From assembly GCA_965277735.1 (NCBI GenBank), contig CBDIDO010000003.1, positions 372,001 to 436,000 of the forward strand: a stretch of DNA of 64,000 nt, read 5' to 3'. The notes beneath the pieces are model-generated. The model worked only from the letters and a program-made list of their open reading frames with translations. It was not told the DNA's origin and did no database searches. Below, piece by piece: positions 28,991-37,139 of the stretch (its first letter is position 1; each line of letters begins with the position of its first letter). The stretch is from RH-AL1 sp965277735 (lineage in GTDB: Bacteria; Pseudomonadota; Alphaproteobacteria; Rhizobiales; Beijerinckiaceae). A program made the position numbers and the translations under genes.

Positions 28991-29629
28991 GTGGCGGACG
29001 CGTTTTCCCTCAACGAAGCAGGCTTCCTCACCGGCCGGTCGACGGCCGCGATCAATCGGGCCATCGACCGCAAGGAGATCGACGCCCGCGCCGGCGGAGC
29101 GCGGGTGACCAACGGGGCGCGCAGGGTCGGGCCGGCCGAGCTACGCACGCTCGCTGTCATCGACGCCGTGGGCAAGGTTCTGACGCCGGCGGGCCGTCGG
29201 CAGTTGTCGGTAGCAATGCGTCGACTTCCGGCTCAGCGGAGCCGGGTGAGCGTCGGAGCCATCGATATAAAGCTGGACGACGTGGACGCGCGGATCGCCG
29301 AGCGGCGGGCTCGGCTCGAGCAGCTCCGCGCGCTCGTCGAGCCGCAGGCGGACGGCGACCCGATCATCCGCGGCACCCGAAACTCCGTCTACGTCATCGC
29401 CGCATTCACGCGCGGCCAGACCGTTGCCGAGATCATCGAGGATTGCCCCGACATGACGCCGGAGCTCGTCGCGGCGGCGGCCGACTACGCGAAAGTGTAT
29501 CCGCGCCCAGGGCGCCCACTGCCCACGCGAAGCTTCACACGTATGCTCATCGACCTGGGCAATTCCGGTGTGTGGGATGTCGAGACCGATGAGGAGCTGG
29601 TCACCCCTCGTCTCGTTCCTTCTCCTTGA
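28991..29629 (+). CDS. DUF433 antitoxin (VapB45-like)
   Basis: A 212-residue protein (from GTG at 28991, chosen because GGAGG lies five bases before it; the ATG at 28979 overlaps that site). N-terminus: an HTH-like region (FSLNEAGFLTGRSTAAINRA), a middle segment with VGPAELRTLAVI, and a C-terminal DUF433 domain (DPIIRGTRNSVYVIAAF, TVAEIIEDCPDMTPELVAAA). This layout is that of mycobacterial VapB45 antitoxins that neutralise a PIN toxin. Its stop overlaps the TTG start of the toxin gene by four bases (TTGA). Base composition is slightly lower in GC than the flanking pxp genes. Confidence 0.82.
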   Translation: MADAFSLNEAGFLTGRSTAAINRAIDRKEIDARAGGARVTNGARRVGPAELRTLAVIDAVGKVLTPAGRRQLSVAMRRLPAQRSRVSVGAIDIKLDDVDARIAERRARLEQLRALVEPQADGDPIIRGTRNSVYVIAAFTRGQTVAEIIEDCPDMTPELVAAAADYAKVYPRPGRPLPTRSFTRMLIDLGNSGVWDVETDEELVTPRLVPSP

Positions 29630-30057
29630 CGCTCTACCTGCTCGACGAGAACGTGATCCGCGAGTTGCGGACAGACGGACACGTCAATGTCCGAGCATGG
29701 CGTCAGAAGGTGAACCAGGGCGACCTCCGTATCAGCGCCATGACGTATTTCGAGACGCGGCGTGGTTGGGAGCTTCGGCGTCGAAAGGCTCCGGCGCTCG
29801 CGGCGGCGAAGCTCGCCGAGCTGGAGGCGTGGGCCGCGGCTTACGGACCTCGCATGATCCAGATCGACAAAGCGATCGCGGAGGAATGGGCACGCCTGGT
29901 CGGCATAAAGGATAAGAACCGGCTCGACCGCGCGCTTATCGCCACCGCCCGCGTGCATGACATGGTCCTCGTGACGCGCAACGTCGCGGACATGCGAGGC
30001 TGCGACGTGCGCATGCTCGATCCGTTCCGCAAGGCGCCGAAGATCGAGACGGTTTGA
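29626..30057 (+). CDS. PIN domain toxin (VapC-like)
   Basis: A 143-residue PIN-fold ribonuclease. The acidic residues of the metal site are visible: Asp in YLLDENVIREL (about residue 7), Glu in MTYFETRRGWEL, Asp in KNRLDRALIATA and Asp in RNVADMRG. VapC toxins cut tRNA or rRNA and are held inactive by the antitoxin. The start is a TTG overlapping the antitoxin stop. The stop codon TGA shares its A with the ATG of pxpC (TGATG), so the toxin is translationally coupled to pxpC. Confidence 0.85.
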   Translation: MTLYLLDENVIRELRTDGHVNVRAWRQKVNQGDLRISAMTYFETRRGWELRRRKAPALAAAKLAELEAWAAAYGPRMIQIDKAIAEEWARLVGIKDKNRLDRALIATARVHDMVLVTRNVADMRGCDVRMLDPFRKAPKIETV

Positions 30058-31061
30058 TGGCCATCCTCACCCTCGCGAGCGTCGGCCCGGGCGCGACGAT
30101 CCAGGATGGCGGCCGGCACGGCTGGCTGCGCTACGGCGTGACGCCGGCGGGGCCGATGGACTGGGTCGCGCTCGAGACGGCGAATCGCGCGCTCGGCAAT
30201 GCGCCCGATGCGGCGGCGATCGAGATCGGCCCCGGTGGGATCGCGCTCTCGGTCGATGCGCCGCTGCCGCTGGCCTTCGCCGGCGGCGGCTTCGCCTGGT
30301 CACGTGCGGACGCGGCGCTGCCGTCGGCCGCCCGGATCATGCTCAAGCCCGGCGAGGTTTTGCGCGCGCGCGGCGGCGCGTGGGGCAGCTTCGCGGTGCT
30401 CGCGGTGCCGGGCGGCCTCGAGGTCGCGCCCGTCATGGGGAGCCGCGCGACGCATACGCGCTCGAGCCTCGGCGGCGTCGAGGGACGGGCTCTGCGCGCC
30501 GGCGATCGCTTCCCGGTGGAGGCGTGTCCGCCGCAGGACGATGCCGCGCTCGAGGCGCCCTGGCTCGCGCGACGCGATGCGCCGCTCGGCGTGATCCTCG
30601 GCCCGCAGGACGATCATTTCGACATCGACGCGATCGACGCCTTTCTCGCCGCGACCTGGACGCTCACCGCCCAGGCCGACCGCATGGCCTACAGGCTCGA
30701 GGGGCCGAAGATCGCCGCGCGCGCGCACGACATCGTCTCGGACGGGGTCGCGCTGGGCGCGATCCAGATCGCCGGCGACGGCCAGCCGATGGTGCTGATG
30801 GCCGACCGCCAGCCGACCGGCGGCTACGCCAAGATCGCGCATGTCGCGCGTGTCGACATCGGCCGCCTCGCGCAGCTGCGGCCGGGCGAGACCTGCCGCT
30901 TCGCCCGGCTCGACGCGGACGCGGGGCGCATGGCGTTGCTCGACCTGCGCCGCCGCCTCGCCGGCACCCGCGACCGCCTGGCGCCACTGCGCCGCGTGCC
31001 CAGCGCCGCCAGCCTGATGGGCGAAAACCTCGTCGGCGGGGTGACGGACGCGCTGGGGTAG
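30057..31061 (+). CDS. pxpC: 5-oxoprolinase subunit C (KipA family)
   Basis: A 334-residue biotin-dependent-carboxyltransferase-like protein (KipA/YbgK), the third subunit of 5-oxoprolinase. Signature segments: GATIQDGGRHGWLRYGVTPA, GPMDWVALETANRALGN, GPQDDHFD and RMAYRLEGPKI, and the closing MADRQPTGGYAKIAHVARVD. Its ATG overlaps the toxin's stop by one base, an arrangement that must have been formed, or kept, when the module entered. Function depends on PxpA and PxpB encoded upstream. Confidence 0.94.
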   Translation: MAILTLASVGPGATIQDGGRHGWLRYGVTPAGPMDWVALETANRALGNAPDAAAIEIGPGGIALSVDAPLPLAFAGGGFAWSRADAALPSAARIMLKPGEVLRARGGAWGSFAVLAVPGGLEVAPVMGSRATHTRSSLGGVEGRALRAGDRFPVEACPPQDDAALEAPWLARRDAPLGVILGPQDDHFDIDAIDAFLAATWTLTAQADRMAYRLEGPKIAARAHDIVSDGVALGAIQIAGDGQPMVLMADRQPTGGYAKIAHVARVDIGRLAQLRPGETCRFARLDADAGRMALLDLRRRLAGTRDRLAPLRRVPSAASLMGENLVGGVTDALG

Positions 31062-31163
31062 CGCAACCGAGCCATGCGCCGTCCGCCCTTGCCGAAACCG
31101 TCGCATCGGCAAGGTAAAGCCGCACGGCGGCAGCTTGGCCGCGAAGTTTGGTCGCGAGGAGAG

Positions 31164-32810
31164 ATGCCGATGCTCAAGGACGCCGGGCTCAAGGGCTACC
31201 CGCTGCTGCACGACCCGCATTTCAATAAGGGGACCGCCTTCTCGGGCGACGAGCGGCGCCAGTACGGGCTCGAGGGGCTGCTGCCGCCGGCCGTCATCTC
31301 GCTCGACGTCCAGGTCGCCCGCGTGCACGCCGAGCTTCAGGCGCAGGACAACGACCTGCAGAAATATCTCTTCCTGTCCGACCTGCAGGCGCGCAACGAG
31401 ACGCTGTTCTACGCGATCCTGATGTCGGACCCGGCGACCTACATGCCGCTCGTCTACACGCCGACCGTCGGCGAGGCGTGCCAGAAGTTCGACCACACGT
31501 TCCGTGCGACGCGCGGCATGTATCTCTCGATCACGATGAAGGGGCGGCTGCACGAGGTGCTCGGCAACTGGCCGCAGACCGACGTGCGCTTCATCGTGGC
31601 CACTGACGGCGAGCGCATCCTCGGGCTCGGCGATCAGGGCGTGGGCGGCATGGGCATCCCGATCGGCAAGCTCGCGCTCTACACCGCGTGCGCCGGCGTG
31701 CCGCCGCATCTGACGCTGCCGATCACGCTCGACGTCGGCACCAACAACCACGAGCTGCTCGAGGATCCGCTCTACCTCGGCCTGCGCCAGGAGCGGGTGC
31801 GCGGCGACGACTACCACGCCTTCATCGACGAGTTCGTCGAGGCCGCGACGACGCGCTTCCCGAAGTGCTGCATCCAATGGGAGGATTTCGCGAACTTCAA
31901 CGCGGTGCCGATCCTCAAGCACTATCGCGACAAGATCTGCACCTACAACGACGACATCCAGGGCACGGCGGCTGTCGCGCTCGCCGGCATCTTCGGCGCG
32001 CTGCATATCTCGAAGGGCAAGCTGCCCGAGCAGCGCTTCCTGTTCCTCGGCGGCGGCTCCGCGGCGACCGGTATCGCCGAGCTGATCAGCCAGGCGATGG
32101 TGGTCGAGGGCCTGACCATCGACGAGGCGCGTGCCCGCAACGCGCTCTACGACGTGCACGGGCTGATGACGACATCGCGCACCGATCTCGCCGACTTCCA
32201 GAAGCCGTTCGCCGTCGACATGGATGGCGTCAAAACCTTCGTCGAGGCGATCGAGAAATTGAAGCCGACGGGCATCATCGGCGTCTCGACGGTGCCGAAG
32301 CTCTTCAACAAGGCCGTCATCGAGGCGATGAGCAAGCTGAACGAGCGGCCGATCATCTTCCCTTATTCGAACCCGACGAGCCGCTCGGAATGTACGGCGG
32401 AGGAGGCCTATACCTGGTCGGACGGCAAGGCGATCTTCGCCTCGGGCAGCCCGTTCCCGCCGGTCAAGCTCGGCGACAAGACCTTCGTGCCGGGGCAGGG
32501 CAACAACGTCTACATCTTCCCCGCCATGGGCATGGCGGTGCTGGCGACCGAGTCGAAGCGCGTGACCGACGAGATGTTCATCGAGGCCGCCAAGGCGGTG
32601 GCCGAGCAGGTCTCCGACGAGACGCTGGCGACGGGGCTGATCTACCCGCCGCAGAGCCACATTCTGGAGGCCTCAATCAACACGGCGATCCGGATCGCGA
32701 CCTACATTTTCGACAACGACCTCGCCGGCGTGCCGCGACCCAAGGACATCGCCGCGCATGTGCGCGAGCACGCCTACAAGCCGGCCTACGCGCGGACGTC
32801 GATGTCGTGA
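31164..32810 (+). CDS. maeA: NAD-dependent malic enzyme (large, SfcA/MaeA type)
   Basis: A 548-residue enzyme that oxidises and decarboxylates malate to pyruvate. It has the N-terminal malic domain (MPLVYTPTVGEACQKF with the catalytic Tyr, MKGRLHEVLGNWP, RILGLGDQGVGGMGIPIGK) and the Rossmann domain (RFLFLGGGSAATGIAELI), the metal-binding residues in FEDF-like IQWEDFAN, and the C-terminal FPYSNPTSRSECTAEEAY. Two ATG codons compete: 31164 and 31170; the second has better spacing to GAGGAG. Size fits the NAD-linked group, but cofactor preference was not tested. A small hairpin repeat follows at 32822-32844. Confidence 0.93.
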   Translation: MPMLKDAGLKGYPLLHDPHFNKGTAFSGDERRQYGLEGLLPPAVISLDVQVARVHAELQAQDNDLQKYLFLSDLQARNETLFYAILMSDPATYMPLVYTPTVGEACQKFDHTFRATRGMYLSITMKGRLHEVLGNWPQTDVRFIVATDGERILGLGDQGVGGMGIPIGKLALYTACAGVPPHLTLPITLDVGTNNHELLEDPLYLGLRQERVRGDDYHAFIDEFVEAATTRFPKCCIQWEDFANFNAVPILKHYRDKICTYNDDIQGTAAVALAGIFGALHISKGKLPEQRFLFLGGGSAATGIAELISQAMVVEGLTIDEARARNALYDVHGLMTTSRTDLADFQKPFAVDMDGVKTFVEAIEKLKPTGIIGVSTVPKLFNKAVIEAMSKLNERPIIFPYSNPTSRSECTAEEAYTWSDGKAIFASGSPFPPVKLGDKTFVPGQGNNVYIFPAMGMAVLATESKRVTDEMFIEAAKAVAEQVSDETLATGLIYPPQSHILEASINTAIRIATYIFDNDLAGVPRPKDIAAHVREHAYKPAYARTSMS

Positions 32811-32821
32811 GGCGGAGCCCT

Positions 32822-32844
32822 CGTCTCCCGCGAGCGGGAGACGG
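32822..32844. repeat. Short hairpin, CTTCTCCCGC-type repeat
   Basis: CGTCTCCCGC, loop GA, GCGGGAGACG: a 10-bp perfect stem 12 bases after the malic enzyme stop. It belongs to the same repeat family as the hairpin at 16916-16941 and may serve as that gene's terminator. Confidence 0.55.
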
Positions 32845-33056
32845 ATTGGGCCATGGCCAAAAACCGATCGGTCCCGGCGCGGGCGTCCCTCGCGCCGAGC
32901 CGATGCGTTCAACACTCTGCTCGCGGGGGCACGCCTTCGCTCGCGACCTTCGGATCGTCACGCGCTGCGCGCTTTGGGCGCGCGAACCGGCGCTGTCGGT
33001 CGGGATTGCGATGCCATGATAGCGAGCAGCCGCGCTCGTTTGGAATGGAGATTCTC

Positions 33057-34058
33057 ATGAGCCCTCTCGACACTAACGATCTTTCGCGCCGGCGCGTGAT
33101 CGCTGCAGCCGGAGCAGGCTTGGCGGCGGCGGCGACGCCCGGATCGGCCGGGGCGTCGACGCCGGAACCGAACGCGGAAACGCTCGTGGATCCCACCTCC
33201 AAATTCCCAAAACCGCCGTTCGAAGGTCAGAGTCAGGCGTGGCCGGGGCTGGCAAGCAAGATGACGCCGAAGCCCGACCACGGCGAGACCAGCTACAAAG
33301 GCTCCGGTCGCCTCGCCGGGCGCAAGGCGCTCATCACGGGCGGCGACTCCGGCATGGGCCGCGCCGCCGCCATCGCCTTCGCCCGCGAGGGCGCGGACGT
33401 CGCCATCAACTATCTGCCGGCGGAGGAGGAGGATGCGCGCGAGGTCATCGCGCTCATAAAGGCGGACGGCCGCAACGCGCTCGCGATCCCCGGCGACCTT
33501 CGCAGCGAGGACTTCTGCAAGCAGCTTGTCGAACGCGCGGTGGGCGGTCTCGGCGGCCTCGACATCCTCGTCAGCAACGCCGGACGCCAGCAGGCTCATG
33601 CTTCGATCCTCGACATTTCGACCGAGCAGTTCGATGCGACGATGAAGACGAACATCTACGCGCCGTTCTGGCTCATCAAGGCGGCGCTGCCGCACATGCC
33701 GAAGGGCGCCTGCATCATCGCGACGACGTCGGAGCAGGCCTACGATCCGAAGCCGGACCTCTACGATTACGCGCAAACCAAGGCGGCCACGATGAACTTC
33801 GTGAAGTCGCTGGCAAAGAAACTCGGGCCGAAGGGCATCCGCGTCAACGGCGTCGCGCCCGGGCCGATCTGGACGCCGCTGCAGGTCTCTGGGGGCGCCT
33901 CGCAAGAGAAGCTGAAGCATTTCGGCGGGCAGACGCCGTTGGGTCGGCCGGGCCAACCCGGCGAACTCGGCGGCATCTACGTCCAGCTCACCGACAACCA
34001 CGGCAGTTTCGCGACGGGACAGGTGTATGGCGCCGCGGGCGGGTCGGGACAGCCCTGA
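33057..34058 (+). CDS. Short-chain dehydrogenase/reductase with Tat signal
   Basis: A 333-residue protein. The start (ATG 33057 after GGAG) gives MSPLDTNDLSRRRVIAAAGA, a twin-arginine signal with an Ala-rich hydrophobic core and likely cleavage near AGAS. Residues from about 75 form an SDR: NAD motif ALITGGDSGMGRAAAIAFA, NAGRQQ, catalytic serine region (ATTSEQAYDP) and the YAQTK active-site motif. The closest known group is the YghA/YdaD-like oxidoreductases (NYLPAEEEDAREV, GQTPLGRPGQPGELGG). Export of an SDR is uncommon and implies folding and NAD(P) binding before export. About 245 bases lie between this gene and the malic enzyme, with the repeat at its start and nothing else evident. Confidence 0.85.
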   Translation: MSPLDTNDLSRRRVIAAAGAGLAAAATPGSAGASTPEPNAETLVDPTSKFPKPPFEGQSQAWPGLASKMTPKPDHGETSYKGSGRLAGRKALITGGDSGMGRAAAIAFAREGADVAINYLPAEEEDAREVIALIKADGRNALAIPGDLRSEDFCKQLVERAVGGLGGLDILVSNAGRQQAHASILDISTEQFDATMKTNIYAPFWLIKAALPHMPKGACIIATTSEQAYDPKPDLYDYAQTKAATMNFVKSLAKKLGPKGIRVNGVAPGPIWTPLQVSGGASQEKLKHFGGQTPLGRPGQPGELGGIYVQLTDNHGSFATGQVYGAAGGSGQP

Positions 34059-34146
34059 AAGACAGGCATCAGGGCGACCCCGGCGCCTGAAGGAAGATGG
34101 GCGCGGCCTCCTTCGACGACACTCTCGTCGGCGACGGGCGGCGAAC

Positions 34147-34536
34147 CTAGAACCCCGTCGGGCCGACGGCGCCGACCCAGCGTTTCACCTTGGTTGGGTC
34201 GCGCTCGTCCATGTAGAAGAAGTGCGTCATCGTCGGCCGCACGCTCGCGATCGAAGGATCGTCGAAGGTCATGCCCACCTTGCCGTGGAAGACCTTCAGC
34301 ATCGGGCTGTCGAGATAGCCGATCACGTCGTGGTGCGCGGTGAAGCCCTTGTCGATGAAGGCGCGCAGGTTGTCGCGGATCGCCTCGCGGCCGTGCCAGT
34401 CGGCGACGCCGAGGTTGCAGACCGCGTCCTCGGCGAAGCAGTCGAGGCCCTTGCCGAAGGTCTTGTCGTCGATCTCCTTCCACATGTCGAGGAGCCAAGC
34501 CGGCGCGGCGGTCTCGGTGAAGGTGATGGTGCTCAT
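34147..34536 (-). CDS. SnoaL-like / NTF2-fold protein
   Basis: A 129-residue protein of the cystatin-like NTF2 fold, typical of SnoaL-like polyketide cyclases and of small hydrolases. It shows the usual order of helix (WLLDMWKEIDDKTFGKGLDCF), then FAEDAVCNLGVADWHGREAIRDNL, and beta strands toward the end (TMTHFFYMDERDP). The active-site Asp/His of true cyclases cannot be identified with certainty. The ATG at 34536 follows GGAGAC. A sequence resembling the operator at 35429-35460 lies 50-80 bases upstream, at 34587-34618. Confidence 0.75.
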   Translation of the reverse strand: MSTITFTETAAPAWLLDMWKEIDDKTFGKGLDCFAEDAVCNLGVADWHGREAIRDNLRAFIDKGFTAHHDVIGYLDSPMLKVFHGKVGMTFDDPSIASVRPTMTHFFYMDERDPTKVKRWVGAVGPTGF

Positions 34537-34586
34537 GTTCGTCTCCAAACTTTGCGGGGCCGGTCGATCCGGCCAGTGGGTGGGTT

Positions 34587-34618
34587 TTAGGCGATGATGG
34601 CTTGGCGGAGGTGCCATA
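34587..34618. promoter_or_regulatory. Operator-like element, copy 1
   Basis: TTAGGCGATGATGG followed by CTTGGCGGAGGTGCCATA upstream of the SnoaL-like gene. The core TTGGC-N6-GCCA (34602-34616) is an inverted repeat. Over 32 bases it matches the element at 35429-35460 at 25 positions without gaps. Because the second copy is at the start of a GlxA-type regulator, this may be a binding site for that regulator. Confidence 0.5.
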
Positions 34619-34654
34619 TGGCCCTCGCTTTTCGCCAATGGAGGCCGCAGCCCT

Positions 34655-34680
34655 CCCGTCTCCCGCAAGCGGGAGAAGGG
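34655..34680. repeat. Hairpin repeat, CTTCTCCCGC type
   Basis: CCCGTCTCCCGC, loop AA, GCGGGAGAAGGG: a near-perfect 12-bp stem. It lies between the operator-like element and the end of the PfpI gene and probably ends transcription of that gene. Confidence 0.55.
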
Positions 34681-34688
34681 ATCTCGCG

Positions 34689-35393
34689 CTACATGTCGAC
34701 GCCCAACGACTTGGCGATCTGCCGCGCCAGAACGGTGCGCCGCGCGATCACCGGCGCGATGGACTTCTTCGCGGCGGCGAGAATCGCCGGCGGCGCGGTC
34801 TCGGGCGTGCCGGCGTCGAACGGCGGCTCGGGCGCATAGACCATGTAGAGCTGGATCTCCTTCGCCACATCCTCGCCGCGCAGCTCGGCAGCCAGCCGCA
34901 GCGCGCCGTCGATGCCGGCGGTGACGCCGGCGGCGAAGATCCAGTCGCCGTCGAGCACGACGCGCTCGTTGATCGGCGTCGCGCCGAAATACGGCAGCAG
35001 CTCGAACGAGGCCCAATGCGTCGTCGCGCGGCGACCCTTGAGCAGCCCGGCGGCGCCGAGCAGCAGCGCGCCGGTGCACACCGAGAACACGCAGGTCGCG
35101 CCGCCGGCCTGCGTGCGCAGCCAGCCCAGCACCTGCTCGTCCTGCATCAGCGCCTCGACGCCGTAGCCGCCGGGCACGTGCAGCACGTCGAGCGGCGGCG
35201 CCTCGGCGAGCGTGGCGTCCGGCGCGAGGCGCAGGCCTTTCAGGTCGCGCACCGGCTCCATCGTCGTGCCGTAGAGCTTGTAGGTGGCGTTCGGGAGGCG
35301 CGACAGCACCTCGAACGGGCCGGTGAGATCGATCTGGTCGAGGCCCTCGAACAGCAGCGAGCCGATCTCGAGGTGGGTGTCGGCGGGGATCAT
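34689..35393 (-). CDS. DJ-1/PfpI family protein (isonitrile hydratase-like)
   Basis: A 234-residue DJ-1/PfpI protein. The conserved cysteine of the nucleophile elbow is Cys106 in FSVCTGALLLGAAGLLKG, and the neighbouring acidic residue sits in SLLFEGLDQIDLTGPFE at the N-terminus. The subgroup with 'LDQIDLTGPFEVLS' includes isonitrile hydratase of Pseudomonas. The ATG at 35393 is taken because AAGGAG precedes it; 29 extra residues of upstream frame are not family-like. It is divergent from a GlxA-type regulator that itself contains a DJ-1 domain, so enzyme and regulator probably sense the same compound. Confidence 0.88.
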   Translation of the reverse strand: MIPADTHLEIGSLLFEGLDQIDLTGPFEVLSRLPNATYKLYGTTMEPVRDLKGLRLAPDATLAEAPPLDVLHVPGGYGVEALMQDEQVLGWLRTQAGGATCVFSVCTGALLLGAAGLLKGRRATTHWASFELLPYFGATPINERVVLDGDWIFAAGVTAGIDGALRLAAELRGEDVAKEIQLYMVYAPEPPFDAGTPETAPPAILAAAKKSIAPVIARRTVLARQIAKSLGVDM

Positions 35394-35428
35394 CGGGGGC
35401 TCCTTTTCGTCGATTGGACAAGCCGACA

Positions 35429-35460
35429 TTAGGCGATGTAGCTTTGGCGGAAATGCCAAA
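35429..35460. promoter_or_regulatory. Operator-like element, copy 2
   Basis: TTAGGCGATGTAGC followed by TTTGGCGGAAATGCCAAA. The core TTTGGC-N6-GCCAAA (35443-35460) is a perfect 6-bp inverted repeat. It lies in the 59-base space between the divergent PfpI and GlxA-type genes and runs into the ATG (35453-35455) of the regulator gene, a position suited to autoregulation. It resembles the element at 34587-34618. Confidence 0.55.
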
Positions 35461-36457
35461 GACCCCACACTCCTCGCCAAAGCTTGCCCACGCTGGGCCG
35501 CGCCTCGTCGAGATGCTCGCCTTCCCGCGCGTGCAGCTGCTCGACGTCACCGGCCCGCTGCAGGTCTTTTCCACCGCCAACGACCTCGTGACCGAGGCCG
35601 GCGGCGAGCCGCCCTACGCGATCCGTGTCGTCGCGCCGGGCGGCGGCCCGGTCACCGCGTCGGCCGGGCTCGAGATCGCGACGGCGCCGCTGCCGCCGCC
35701 GGGGCGGCCGCTCGATACGCTGATCATCGCCGGCGGCAAGGGCGTGCATGTCGCGGCGAAGGACGAGGCGCTGCTGCGCTGGGTCGGCCGTCGCGCGAAG
35801 GCGGCGCGGCGCACGGCGTCGGTGTGCACCGGCGCGATGCTGCTCGCCGCCACCGGCCTGCTCGACGGGAGGCGCGCGGCCACCCACTGGTCGTTCTGCG
35901 AGGAGCTGGCACGGCGCCATCCCGCCGTGTTCGTCGAGGGCGATCCGATCTTCGTGCGCGACGGCACCTTCTGGACCTCGGCCGGCGTCACCGCCGGGAT
36001 CGATCTCGCGCTCGCGCTGCTCGAGGAGGACCTCGGGCCGGAGCTGGCGCTGGCGGTGGCGCGCTACCTCGTCGTCTTCCTCAAGCGCCCGGGCGGCCAG
36101 GCGCAATTCTCCGAGACGCTGTCGCTGCAGGCCGGCGACGACCGTTTCGGCGCGCTGCACCGATGGATGGGCTCCAACCTGTCGCACGATCTCTCGCTGC
36201 CGCTGCTGGCGGAGCGCGCCGGCATGAGCGAGCGCAGCTTCAGCCGCCGCTACCTCGAGGCGACGGGCCAGACGCCGGCGCGCGCCGTCGAGCGCCTGCG
36301 CGTCGAGGCGGCGCGGCGGCTGCTGTCCGCCTCGCGCCTGCCGGTGAAGCGCATCGCCGGCCGCTGCGGCTTCGGCTCGGAGGAGACGATGCGGCGCAGC
36401 TTCCTTCGCGTGCTCGCCGCGACGCCGCAGGATTATCGCGCGCGGTTCGGCGGCTAG
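35453..36457 (+). CDS. GlxA family (DJ-1 plus AraC-type HTH) transcriptional regulator
   Basis: A 334-residue regulator. Residues about 18-200 form a DJ-1/PfpI domain (LAFPRVQLLDVTGPLQVF; SVCTGAMLLAATGL with Cys125), residues about 235-334 an AraC DNA-binding domain with two HTH motifs (LPLLAERAGMSERSFSRRY and PVKRIAGRCGFGSEETMRRS). Such proteins act as activators of adjacent hydrolase genes. The ATG at 35453 is selected; an earlier ATG at 35414 falls among the upstream operator. The DNA-binding domain probably recognises the inverted repeat overlapping its start. Confidence 0.9.
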   Translation: MPKTPHSSPKLAHAGPRLVEMLAFPRVQLLDVTGPLQVFSTANDLVTEAGGEPPYAIRVVAPGGGPVTASAGLEIATAPLPPPGRPLDTLIIAGGKGVHVAAKDEALLRWVGRRAKAARRTASVCTGAMLLAATGLLDGRRAATHWSFCEELARRHPAVFVEGDPIFVRDGTFWTSAGVTAGIDLALALLEEDLGPELALAVARYLVVFLKRPGGQAQFSETLSLQAGDDRFGALHRWMGSNLSHDLSLPLLAERAGMSERSFSRRYLEATGQTPARAVERLRVEAARRLLSASRLPVKRIAGRCGFGSEETMRRSFLRVLAATPQDYRARFGG

Positions 36458-36463
36458 GGCGCT

Positions 36464-36523
36464 CGTCATTCCGGGACGGCGCAGCCGAACCCGTTCTCGC
36501 TGCCCAAGCCCCGGAATGACGAC
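36464..36523. repeat. Palindromic intergenic repeat, GTCATTCCGGG type
   Basis: CGTCATTCCGGG is answered 33 bases later by CCCCGGAATGACG. The arms are 11-12 bases and perfect. It lies seven bases after the stop of the GlxA-type gene. The same element occurs at 7720-7755 and 40048-40152. Confidence 0.7.
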
Positions 36524-36573
36524 GGCGGCAAAAACGCGCTAAAGTCCCCATAGAGCCGATCGCCGGAGAGACC

Positions 36574-37050
36574 ATGCGCTTCCCCTTCACCTGCGCGCTG
36601 ACCGCGGCGCTCCTGCTCGCCATCGCGCCAAGCGCGCAGGCGCGGCCTCGCCACCACCATGGCGTGCCGCCGAGCATGGATGCGGTGCAGCTTGCCGGCA
36701 TCGCGCCCCCGACGCGGCGGAGCACCGCGCTGCAGACCTACGGCGACGCGGAGATCGCGCGCGCCCGCATGCAGCGCCGCTATCCCCGCGAAGACGCGGC
36801 GAATGCTGCAGAGGTGGCGCGGACGGGCGGCGCGCCCTATCCCTGCGATCCGCGCCTCGCCACCGCCGACGCCTACGTTTGCCGCACGGACCCGCGTGGG
36901 ACCGACTATCGCGAGGGCTACGCCTTCACGCCGTCCTACGTCAGCGCGCCGACCGTGTTCCAGCAGGATCCGGGCACGCAGGTGCCGGTGATGCCCGACA
37001 TCACCGGCTTCTTCTGGTCGGTCAATTCGGCGCGCCTCGACCCGCGCTGA
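36574..37050 (+). CDS. Secreted hypothetical protein
   Basis: A 158-residue protein with a Sec signal peptide (MRFPFTCALTAALLLAIAPS, cleavage at AQA-RP). The mature part starts with a His stretch (RPRHHHG) and has two cysteines (YPCDPRL, YVCRTDP), then an aromatic Tyr/Thr/Pro region. GGAGAG precedes the ATG. I recognise no domain. The next gene, 90 bases on, is also a small secreted cysteine-containing protein. Confidence 0.65.
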   Translation: MRFPFTCALTAALLLAIAPSAQARPRHHHGVPPSMDAVQLAGIAPPTRRSTALQTYGDAEIARARMQRRYPREDAANAAEVARTGGAPYPCDPRLATADAYVCRTDPRGTDYREGYAFTPSYVSAPTVFQQDPGTQVPVMPDITGFFWSVNSARLDPR

Positions 37051-37139
37051 GCCCCGCGCCGCGCCTGCATCCCCGCCAAATGGACCCATTCGGCGGGGAG
37101 CGGCGTTTGCGACCGGAATTTGAATGATAGGAGCCGCCG

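Noticed and set aside
30300..32660. 786-codon minus-strand open frame opposite pxpC and the malic enzyme
   Set aside because: Covers two well-supported genes and a gap, and reads as biased Arg/His/Leu/Val sequence without domain features.
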